Source: Pratylenchus scribneri (taxonomy: Eukaryota; Nematoda; Chromadorea; Rhabditida; Pratylenchidae). From it: DNA of 64,000 nucleotides. Below are positions 13,401-24,200 of the stretch, one piece after another. Location of the stretch: positions 186,001 through 250,000 of the forward strand of contig JAQSEB010000064.1 in the NCBI GenBank assembly GCA_030063045.1, given 5' to 3'. Below the pieces are notes generated by a model, which worked only from the letters and a program-made list of their open reading frames with translations, ran no database searches and was not told where the DNA came from. Position numbers and translations under genes: made by a program. Each line of letters starts with the position of its first letter. The first letter of the stretch is position 1.

Positions 13401-16400
13401 AACACAAATGAATTAGGAACTGTGGAATGGAATGGGCCAAATGAGCGATTAATTTGTTGAGTTGGAGAGGAATTGGCCAAAAGTCATCCAAAAATATATT
13501 ATTTTCAGCCTTATCAATTTTAGTATTGTGGAAAAGTACAATTCAATGGAAAATGAAGGAATGAGAATAAATTATATTTTATTTTGGGTAATACATGCAA
13601 AATTGATGAATACATTTTGCTAGACAATATATTAGCCTATTACAAACATTTTTTTGACAGTAAAAATGGCAAATCGCTGAATTAAAAATGAATATCCGAT
13701 GGGTCTTATCTTATGTGCCAGCTGAATTTTGCAGCATTTTTGGATTATAACTGACTATGTTGTATCCATTTATGCCACCCAACATCTGCTTCTTCTCCTC
13801 CATTTTATATTGGTCCCAGAATTCCATTTTTATCTTTTCCTTCATTTTACTGTATAATTTCCCTCAAATCTTTTTTTCCCCATTTCCTGCTGCTTTTTTC
13901 CCTCTAAAAATGGAAATTACCAAGCAAAAAGGGAAATCCAAATTTAGAAAAAAAAACATTGGAGGATAAAATTGCGCACATTTAATTTATTTAGGGGGCC
14001 AAAAATGGATGGATGAATGGAGGTTGGAGCCAATTGGCCTAAAAAAAAATTAATGAAATTCAATTTTGATTTGCCCCGAAAAGTTTATTTTGGTATTTTC
14101 TGTATTTTTTGGTGAAATCGTAAAAATATGCAAAAATATAAAATAATGAAAACTTATATGAATTATTAAAATAAATATTTAATTTCCATTTTGTAACTTT
14201 CCCTTCCATTTCACCTAAAGTCCATTTCAAAGGATGCCGAATGCCCATTGGTGGCATTGTCATCGAAAATTGAGGTCATTTCCTCGGAAATGAATTCAAG
14301 AGGAAAATCGGTGGGATGACTCTTTATTAGTACCCATTCATTCATTCACCTCATCAAGGACATTTTTCGGAAGGGCAAAGTCGAAAATCGGCGGCACAAA
14401 TGCCAAGAATCGACGATTGCGTCAGAAAATGGACCCAAAGGAGGGGAAAATGAGGCGGAAATGAATGGGGAATACCGGGTTTTGGCAAAGATAAATGCGA
14501 ATTGGGGGCATTCATTGATGCGCATCCGGGGCGGAAATAATGGCATAAAATGCCATTGGAATTAACGAATACGATGATAATGGAAATGGACAATGTAGCA
14601 AAAAAAGGGGGCAAATTCGTTGGGTTTTGATAAGAATAAAGAGGATTCTAATTTTAATTGTGAGATATTTGAAGGGAATTGGTGGCCAAATGATATTGGC
14701 CAAAATGGCCATTTTAAACATCTTTAAATGGCTTAACATAAATAAATATTAATTATTTTATTTATGATTTTTGGTCCATCCATTTGTATTGAAATTAATT
14801 TACGGTACATTTTATTAATTTTCTTTTAGGGCTAATTTTGGCTTTTATTCACTGTTGGAATTTTGCCAAAAATTCCCTCTCTGGGCCATTACGCAACAAA
14901 AATGAAAATTGGGAGGGAAAGGAAGGAAGGAGGGAGGGAATTAATGGGGACAAAAATTATTGGGCAATAAAATATACAATAAAAGACCAAAAAATGATGG
15001 TGGAAAGACCAATGGTCGAAGTAAAAATGAATAAAATAAATTGTGATGAAATTGGATGATATTTATTGAAGGGGAAGGTTAAATTGGTCTCACTTCATTC
15101 ATCGAAGCAAAAAAAGGTTCAAATGTGGAAATAAAAAGGGGAAAATACAAAGTACGGAGGGAAGGGGATGGAGTGGCTCCTCCGAGTGCTTTTTCTGCTG
15201 ATTATGATTTGGAGGAACAAACCAGTTCCTTCCAGTCCCCCAATCCCGTCATTCTTTCCTAGCAAATGTCTGCACCAATTCATTCCACCCACCTTTTGGC
15301 CAACTTTTCCCTTCGATGATTGAAATGTTCGGCTGGAACAGAATGAATTGGTTCTTCTTCACTTCATTTCATTCATTTGTGCAGTTAATCCATCTTATTA
15401 CTTACTTTTTAAACATTTTTCATCATCAATCGCAATGAAAAAGTGGGGAAAGGAATTGAAGGGTAAAATGAAAGGTTGATTGAATTTTTTGATAAAATGA
15501 TTTGCACTTTTCCAATCATTTTTTTTCTACAATTTAATAATCCATAGATCATTTATTAATTTTTGCCCTTTTTTTCTATTCATTCCATTTTTGGCATTAA
15601 AATAAGCCTTTGGAATTTATTTTGAATAATTTTATTGAATTCGCAACAAATTCTAATTTAATTTTGCCGATGACAGAAAAGAAAAGCTTCTTATTGGATT
15701 CTTGCCTAAAGGAATTTTGATTGATGTATAGTAGAATGAAAAATATTTTTAATTCTTTTATTTTTTTTGCTAAATTTATGAGTAAATATTTGTTTCTTTC
15801 ATTACCTAAATTGTTTTATTGGTCATCAAAAACACAATGTGACCGTTATTAAATTTGCCAATTTTGCCAATTATTTTTGTTGCTTTTCTATTTTTATTCC
15901 CTGCGTCATTTTCAGCTCATCAGAGCAGCTAAGAATCTGAAATCTCCAATCCCACTGCTTTTGTTTTTTGGCCATCTTCTATTTTTGATTTTTGAGTTAG
16001 CTTCGTCACTGAAATTTTTACAGAAATCAAAGAAAGAATGTTGAGACTTTATCAAAAATCAAAAGAACAATCCAAGACTAAACCATAAATTCTCCTTACT
16101 TAAGAAGAACAAATTCCAATAAAAGTGAGTAGTTTGGTTTTTGAGAAAATAATGTTTTGAGGTCAGTCATTGGTTTTTAACCTTTTGCGGTTGCGCCAAA
16201 CTAAACTATTAACCAATTAAAAGAATTCATTCAAAGACAAATTCCAAAGCGAGAATTTAGCCATAGGGATTGTTATTAAATTTATTGGATTTGGAATTTG
16301 GATGGAATGGAGGCAAAAGGAATCTTTGAGTTTATTAGTGTGTGGGATTTGGGAATGGAAAAAATATTAAAAAAAATTAATACAAATAAATCCAGGAAAT

Positions 16401-17518
16401 CTACCCCTTCTAGTAGTTTTACCGATATTTATAGAATCCATATTTGCAGATCCGACATTTGTAGATTTAAAAACAAGGTAATTTTCACTTTAACTCTGCT
16501 GATCAAAATTGCTTTTTGAATTCTCCCTAATTCTTCTCTTCGAGAGCTAAGTCCTAGTCTGAAACTTAAGCTAAAATTAAACTTAAATTAATCTACTTTT
16601 TTAAAAATCTGCAAATATCGGGTCTACAAAAGTCAGTTTACAAAAATTCATCCGCAAATATCGCAACATTGTACTTGCACCGGATCAATTCCTTCTCATC
16701 AAATTCTATGTTAATTGTGAAAGGCGTAAATGAAAGGGATTTCTTCATCAAAGAGAATCCGCCTGATATTTAAATATTTTTTTAAAACTTTGGTCCAAGC
16801 CAATTTAGCTCCACCCATTTGAAAAGTTTGACCTCTCTGGGGGAATTTTTGTCTGGGATTAAAATTAATCTATTTTTCATTTTGGAAGAGGTGGGAGTTC
16901 AAAACTGATGAATGAAGGGAATGCGTAGATTGTAGACTTCGGCTTACGGTCAAGGGATTTGTGGTTCAAGGCAAAATTAATCAAGGCTAATGAAAATGCA
17001 ACTGAGGAGGACGGCAGGGCATTATATGTTGGGGTTAAATCTTAATACCGGCTTAAAATCGGATTAAATTGTTGTGTCAAAAGGAAGTCAGAAAATAGTT
17101 TATATTTTCATGTTTTTCACATGTTTATTCACACATCACAAATTGCAAAAAACATCTGCTTCTTTTGCCATTTTTTGTATTTAATAAAGAAGATTAAAAG
17201 ATTACTTAAAATAATTAATTCGCAAAATAATTATCTTTAATTAAAAAATGATTAAATTTCCAATATTTGTCATTCAGGTAGACACCTGTTCAAAACTTCA
17301 AAGTAAATGCTTTTTCTCCGTATAATGTAATGATCCTTTGATCGATTTAACATGATGAATTCAATTCAAACCCTCTCATCCATTCGAAATATCCAATTCA
17401 CCTGCCAACAGAGGGGTGAATCATCCTTGTTTTTGGCCATATTCTCTCAATTTCAAATCCGATAGTAAATTAAATTCATTCCCTGAATCTACTCCAATTT
17501 AATTTGGCCATATTAAAA
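7479..17518. other. 10-kb gene-poor intergenic region
   Basis: No exon chain could be built. The longest frames (for example on the minus strand at 8123-8569 and 9110-9472) have Pro/His/Phe-rich composition typical of antisense or non-coding DNA and no splice-compatible neighbours. A slightly GC-richer block spans about 8.1-9.5 kb. Poly-G (about 13336-13346) and poly-A runs occur. Nothing else was identified. Confidence 0.5.
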
Positions 17519-19609
17519 ATGATCAATTGTATATTTCTCCTCCTCTTGATTATTCCTTTGATCAATGCCTCAAGCGAATCTGCTTCGCCCAATCAATTGT
17601 CAAAATGCCTCACATTCCTTTGCCAAGAGACAGCCGGAGGATGCACCCAAGGAGGGCCTAAACCCAATTTTAATGGGAAATATTTGAATGTTTGGATTTG
17701 GGGGCATAAAAATAAAAATATTTATTCAATCTTGTTTTTAGATCAAACAAAAAACATTCACCAAATGCACATACGAGACAGAGGGGGAATTGACGGTGAT
17801 GGACAAGGAGAGAGTTCGACGAATGAATTGGGCCGAATTGGAGGGGGCCATCGAGGAATGCCAACGAAATTACACGTGCGCAAGTGCCTGTATTTATGTG
17901 AGTAATTATGAATGAAATGATAATATTTGCGTATTCAGAATTATTATTTCACTGTCTGGGAACGATGCCCTCGGATGGATATGCGCACTGGGAAGGCATT
18001 TACGGAATGCGAGAAAATGGCATTTGCATATTTTGACCAAAATGAATGGTGCGATGAGAAAGAACATATTTGGGAGAAAGTGCGCAAAGGATTGGCATCA
18101 ATTCAGGGGGCAGAGGATGAATTACCGGCGGGAGTGGGTTCATAAGAACGTGGTTAAATAACTATGGTAAAATGACCTGGTTATTTGACCAAGGGCAAAT
18201 GACCTGGTTAAATGACCTAAATTCCGTTCATAAGAAATTCTTAAAAGTTACTATGAGGTAATGGTAAACCATAATCTTATGAACTGGGTACCAGGTAACT
18301 CTCAATTTTTGAGGGAAAATGAACAAAAAATGGGCCATATTTTGGCCAAAAATGGGTTCCGCATTAAAATTCTAGCATATTCGGACTCAGCTCATCGAGC
18401 TCTATCGAATGAGGTATAGCTCGACCGAATCAGTGCTATTTTCTGCTATTTTCTTTCCAGGCTTTATAAAAAATTCAGAACAAAAAATTTTTAAAAAAAA
18501 TTTATATCAATCGATAGAGGAATGTCAATTCTATAATCTAGAATTATTTTCAAATTTTTTGGATGATTAAATAATGATTTATGCCTTTTCAAAGATGATA
18601 TTCCCTGTAAAAAAGACCTTTTTTACCTACCTTTTTATTTTTAATTTTTACAAAACAATGGATGGACGAAAAAATACAAAATTTATATGGTTTGATAGAG
18701 GAGACTTCAATCTACAAGAATAAAATTATTTTATATTTTTAAATTAAATTCCCAGGCTTTTTATATGGCCCTAAAGTTGATGGTAAATTTTTTTACCATG
18801 CTAGGGGGGCATGGTAGCATTTTTACCATGAACTCGTGGTTATTTAACCATGTGGTTACGTTCTTATGAACCGGGGTAGGTTTTTACCATGACCTCATGG
18901 TTAATTGACCAGGTCATTTAACCAGGAACCGGTGGTTACGTCTTATGAACCGGATCACATGGTTATTTAACCACGAGGTCATGGTTAAATAACCATAACC
19001 ACGTTCTTATGAACCCACTCCGGAAGGCGCAAACGTGGATGTGGAAGAGAATGGGAAGAGGATGAAGAATGAAGAAGAAAATGAAGAAGAAGAAGATGAT
19101 CGCGGAATGTGAGAAACGGGAAATGAATTTTGGGAATAAATTAGATTAAGTTTGTCATCAATATTCAATTCTGGTGAAAATAACCAAAATGGAGAAAATG
19201 CCCGAAGGCAGAATCAACGCCAAAAGAATGAACAAAAAAATGGGCAAAACAATAATCATCAACAACAATTTGAATTGATTGACCATTTTGGCAATTTGGA
19301 AGATTTGGCAGAGGAAATGGAATTGGCGTTTGAAGCAAGGCGAACAGAGTAAATATTTGGATGAATTTAATCAAATATTGGATTAAAATATTCAGGCATT
19401 CATTCGTTTTTGGTGAAAAAGATGGCCAAGGAAGGATTGCGGATGGAAGGCCCCGACTTGTGGTTATGGACAATGGACAAAAGTTGGAATTGATGAAAGT
19501 GAATCCGGCGGCCAAAAAGAGAATTTCGCGAAGTTTTCTTGATAAATTTGATTGGCCAAGTGTACAAAATACATTGAAGGGAATTTGCATTGGATTATTC
19601 CAAAATTAA
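17519..19609 (+). pseudogene. Secreted Cys-rich protein gene interrupted by an inverted-repeat element
   Basis: Exons 17519-17689, 17742-17897 and 17939-18131 encode a signal peptide (INCIFLLLLIIPLINA) and a Cys-rich region (for example KCLTFLCQ, CQRNYTCASACIY, WERCPRMD, NEWCDEKEH). At 18132 an 889-bp element begins and its own bases supply a stop (GVGS, then TAA ending at 18145), giving a 177-residue product as it stands. Ignoring the element and one copy of its CGG duplication, the exon continues to 19108 with an acidic Glu-rich tail, splices in phase to 19151-19348 (Gln/Asn-rich) and 19396-19609, and stops at 19607-19609, a 338-residue frame with every splice phase matching. No known domain is recognised. 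It may be a polymorphic disrupted allele or a spliced-out insertion; RNA evidence would decide. Confidence 0.75.
18132..19020. mobile_element. 889-bp palindromic MITE-like element with 3-bp CGG duplication
   Basis: The ends are inverted repeats: GAGTGGGTTCATAAGAACGT on the left and its complement on the right, continuing imperfectly for over 40 bp. CGG flanks both sides (18129-18131 and 19021-19023). The motif GGTTCATAAGAA and GGTTAAATGACC-type words recur inside in both orientations, so much of it can fold back. No transposase-sized frame is present. A 3-bp duplication fits PIF/Harbinger-type elements, but the superfamily is inference. Confidence 0.85.
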
Positions 19610-19680
19610 TACACCAAAATATTTAACTTTTATTTAAAAATGATTGGCACAATAAAATTAATGAATATTTTTTTATTTAT

Positions 19681-20637
19681 TCACCGATCATCGCCGCCAG
19701 CATTTATCACAATTTGTTGATTGGGGAAAGGGACAATTCGAATTGGCTGTGGCCCTTGGCTGAAATAGTCCTTGTCCAGCAAATAATCATAGCATCCGCG
19801 CACAATAACATCAAACCAAATGCCGAGGGCGGCACCCGAAAATGAGACACAGGCAACATTGAATGGCCAAATTGGCCCAAATTGTTTTTCCATTTGAGGG
19901 ACACTTTTGAGAGGGATGGATTATGCCCTAGGGTAAAGTAATTACCTGACAAAATGGGAAAATATCCAATTGGTGGATTCAATGCCCAAACACATTGAGG
20001 CAATTGAGAAAACGGCACCGGCCTAAAAATGGCACAAATTATGCAAATATATATGGGAGTGAATGACCATCAATAGACTGATTTCTACTTTGAGAAAATA
20101 AATTTGAGGCCAAAGCATTTGAGGCTGCTCCGTTCGAATGCCATAAATCTATTAAGAAATATCCACAAATAATTGAACGATTTGGAATGAATAAATGTAC
20201 CATAACAATTGTTGTGCCAATTGCAATGCAAAAAATGGCTGAAAGCAACAATGGCGCCCAAATGCCAATTAATCGTGTAGATATGTACAAATCTTAATTT
20301 GAATTCAATCAATGGATTATATTATTGTATTCACCCAATGAAGTGATCAATGCGCCAAACATCAACAAAACCTCAAAAATGCCAACAATAATTGCGGCAT
20401 CCCGATAATGGAGAAATTGGCAAGTGGGAGGGGCCAAATAGAAATCATCATCCGGATCGAATTGATAAATGAGAGGAGGTGGCGGGGCAGGGAACGATTT
20501 TGGCTGGATTGGGCCTAAAAAGATTATGGTAAATGAATGGTAGTGGAGAATTGACCAGCTTGATTGGCCGAAGTTGTTGCCTCCACCGATGATGAATCAT
20601 CGTCTTCATTTTGCATTTCCAACATTTCTTTTGGCAT
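19681..20637 (-). CDS. Four-TM (tetraspan-like) membrane protein
   Basis: Six exons, all in phase: 20637-20556, 20514-20335, 20292-20201, 20148-20089, 20022-19946 and 19903-19681, 237 residues ending at TGA 19681-19683. The N-terminus is acidic and then Pro-rich and cytosolic-looking. Four hydrophobic segments follow: AAIIVGIFEVLLMFGALITS, IWAPLLLSAIFCIAIGTTIV, AGAVFSIASMCLGIESTNWI and FNVACVSFSGAALGIWFDVI. Between TM2 and TM3 is YGIRTEQPQMLWPQIYF. The C-tail is polar (GPQPIRIVPFPNQQ). The pattern resembles a nematode-expanded four-TM family, but I do not recognise a named member. The start codon lies 27 bp from a divergent + strand ATG. Confidence 0.8.
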
Positions 20638-20664
20638 TTTTCACCTTGAAATTCAATTTTAAAT

Positions 20665-20991
20665 ATGCCTTTGGAGATCAACAATGATCAAAATGATTAT
20701 AATATGGATATGGGGGATGATGCCGTTGGTGAAAGAAGCAAATTGGATGGCTCATCGCCATATTCTCTCGCCCATCCACATCCCCAAATCGATCCATCGG
20801 CTGGTCGAATGGACGATGATTCTTTTCCCTTTTCCCATTCAAAAACCCTTTCCCCCTCTTCTCCTCAATTTCCGCTCTTGGCGCAAATCCACCAAAACCG
20901 TCGCGCCCAATGCTTTGAAGGGAATGACCCAGAAATATTCGCGGATGGATGGGGTGTGCGCAATGGAATCGATGCGTCGAAGCGTACATAA
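20665..20991 (+). CDS. Possible small hypothetical protein, divergent from the tetraspan gene
   Basis: A single open frame of 108 residues starts MPLEINNDQNDYNMDMGDD, is acidic at first and then Ser/Pro-rich, and ends at 20991. A second + strand frame (20684-21013) also has a protein-like C-terminal half (RSWRKSTKTVAPNALKGMTQ), so a frame change by an unseen intron is possible. No domain is visible. It sits head to head with the tetraspan gene. Coding status is uncertain. Confidence 0.35.
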   Translation: MPLEINNDQNDYNMDMGDDAVGERSKLDGSSPYSLAHPHPQIDPSAGRMDDDSFPFSHSKTLSPSSPQFPLLAQIHQNRRAQCFEGNDPEIFADGWGVRNGIDASKRT

Positions 20992-21235
20992 AAGCCGTCT
21001 GGAAATGATTTAAGGAAGGAATGGATGGACAGGACACATTCACTCGCCAAACGGTCATTCGACTGGATTATTTGAAAGGGAACAATCATTTTTAGTACAA
21101 TAAATTATTCTGACGAGAGAGAATATAAAATGTAACCGGTTTAATATTACACGAGATATACAAAAATAATATTAAAAAACTCTGAATTGGATTTGATTAT
21201 GTTTTTTTGTGTGTGAATTTTCCCTTTCTTTTTCA

Positions 21236-24200
21236 CTAAATTCTGGCCATAGTCATGCCACCCGCAGATGTGGTCACTGTTGCCACCCTTTTTGCCGTAA
21301 CTTTTTCTCCATTTTCCGTTCCAATATTGATTTTGTCATTCGATTTCAAACTGGCTCTTTGCTCATTGGATTTTCGCCGATGATGTGGTCCATTCTTTTT
21401 TGTTGGCGATGAATGTTCCGACGGGTCCAATTGATGTTTTGGTGTGCAATTTGCCGACCGTGGAATGTGAGAATTGTTCATTTGATGGGTTAGAAGGGAG
21501 GTGGTTTCGCCGCAAGTTGTCGCATTTGAACCTTTGTTGGTGAGCAAAAGTCGACGATGTTGGGGATGACCGACCACTGGGGGTTGTTGTTTAATCTATG
21601 CAAATGATGTGAATTTAAATATGAACATTTATGGAATATTTTGGCATTCACATTCACCTGTTCCATACTGAGGATTCCCCTCCGCCTTTTGGGCATTTTA
21701 CTTCTGGCCTGGGTGTGTGAATAATACATGGCAAAATTGGAGACAATGACTGGGACGGGCAACGCAATTGTCAACACACCGGCGAGGGCACAAATTGAAC
21801 CTGAATTTGGGAAAAATATTTGAATATTCATTCATTCAAATTTGTACCAATTAATCGACCTGCCCAAGTATGAGGTGTCATATCCCTGCAAATTTAATGG
21901 ATGATGTGAATAGCACAATTTATTTTGATAATATTTAATTTGTCGAAAAAAAATTGTAAATTTTGAAAAATATTGAAAATTTAGAAAAAAAAATATTGAA
22001 AATTTTGAAAAAAAATATCGAAAATTTTGAAAAATTTTTGTAAATTCTGAAAAAAGATATTAAAAATTTTGAAAAAATATTTTTAAAAAAATAATAAAAA
22101 TTTTGAGAAAAAATGTAAATTTTGAAAAATATTCAGTGGTTTGTCTTTTTGACAAACCACTGAACCTTTAAACTCTTTGACATTTTCAATATTCTTTCAT
22201 TTTATTTTTCATATTTTAAATTTTTCCCCATTTATTCTAATTATAATTACCCATATCCAATTGTGGTCATCGTCACAATTGCATACCAAAGACCCAATGG
22301 AATGCTATGAAACTGAAAATGGGGCCAATTCGAATAATTAGATCCCGTCTCTATTATACTTGATTGTCCGGATTCTCTTCCATCCTTTCGGCATAATAAA
22401 TCAACGAAGCGAACACAACAATGCCAAGGAGAAGGAAAAATACCAACAACATTAATTCCTTTGCAGATGCCCTAAAGGAGAAAATGATGGAATAAAAGGA
22501 GACTATATTTGTGTTGCCTGAATGTATAAAGTAATATTTTGAGGCCGCGCGAATGCTGTGTCAATTTGAAAAGGCGCAAAATTCGAATGATGGAAAAAAA
22601 TTCCAAATCGGAAGTTTCGCCAAACCAAGTGGTCAAACAGAGATCAATGTAAAAAGTTAACTGTAAAATAAATGGAATATTAATATTAATAATTGTTATT
22701 TTGCGTACGGTGGCAACAATGTCAATAATGTTGACTGGCGCTTTGAAATAGTCAAATTTGTCTGGGCAAGAAATGAACCTAATCAAAATTTCAATGGTGA
22801 ACCAAATGTTGCAAATTGTTTCAATAATCTACAAAAAATATTTATATTTTTGAGACTTATTAGAAGATTGACCTGAAAACTGGGATGCGGTTTTGTGTGT
22901 TCCGCATTGGCCCCAATTGATTCTGTTCGATATTTGAAGAATGGTTTGGCAGTTGGCTCTGGGATTCGGGCACTGTGATCGTCATTTGAGGATTGATTGA
23001 GCAATGAAGTGGCCACACTTTCTGCCGACAAATCCAAATCGGCAACCCTCAAGCCGGGATGCGTTTTGAGGCAAAAGACGAGAATGGCACAAATGAGGAA
23101 AAAGACGGAAATGACAGCCACTACCTTTAAAATGGAACACTAAATATTAATCATTTTTTTTTAAATTTGCCTTTGCCCCAGTTGTTGAACTGGGCTCATC
23201 GAACATTCGCCATATTTTGGGTTTAACCCTTTCCCAAAATGACAATTCCTTATTTTTGTATTCCTCCTCCAGTCCAAATCGCCTGTATAATTCTTCCTCA
23301 TTTCGAAGTGCCTCATCATCATATTCCAATTTTTCCAATGTTTGAAGGACTTCCTGTGTATCCCTGTGGGTGGTATATGTCATCCAACAGCAACTTTCCA
23401 CCTCATTCGCATCAATTCCCCAAAACTGTGGCAAAAATGGTTTAAATAAAGGAATATTTGGGTGGAATTACTTTGAGTTCCTCCTCAAAAAGTGGACCAC
23501 AAACATCTAAATAATATTCATAAAATTGAGGGGGAATTGATTGGGGCAACCGAGGGGATAATGCAATTTCCCAGTGCGATAATAATTCAAAACTTGCGCA
23601 AAAACGCCGGGATGCCGATCAAAGAAATACCTTTGAAATGAATGGGTGAACTATTCAAAGTAGAGGGAAGGGGACTGACTCGTTCAGGACCGGATCATAA
23701 TTGGCCAAATTTGGTGTTAATCTGCAAATGTCGAATATTTGGAAAATTAATATGGAAAGTGGTAAACAAATCAATTGGCACTATTTTAATTAAGAATTAA
23801 TTATGCTTTATTAATACAAATACTTAATTATTGTCAATGTCAACTATTTTTCCTACCATATTCCCAAATTTTTTCCAAAATGTCCCGCCTCCATATCAAT
23901 CATATTTTGCCCCAAGCCTCTTTTGAAACCCTCTCATTTCCCCGCAAATTGACTCACTTTTCGATCATTTTTCGCCGACCTTCTGTTTTTCCATTTTTGC
24001 GCACAACAAATAAATATTTACTAAAGCCCAGTCCAACTAATCCCAAACCCTTCATTGGGCCACTGAGAGTTTAGCCCCCGGGCCAAGGCCTGGAGCAAGA
24101 GCCTAGATTCCTAGATTTGGACTAATTAATTATCATTGTGTATTCAATTTATGTAAATTAATTCCATGAATATTCTTCATTAATAACCTGCTCAGACGGG

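Noticed and set aside
20684..21013. Second + strand frame beside the tetraspan gene as a separate protein
   Set aside because: Its N-terminal half is a shadow of the 20665 frame; only the C-terminal half looks protein-like, so it is noted as a possible frame change rather than a gene.
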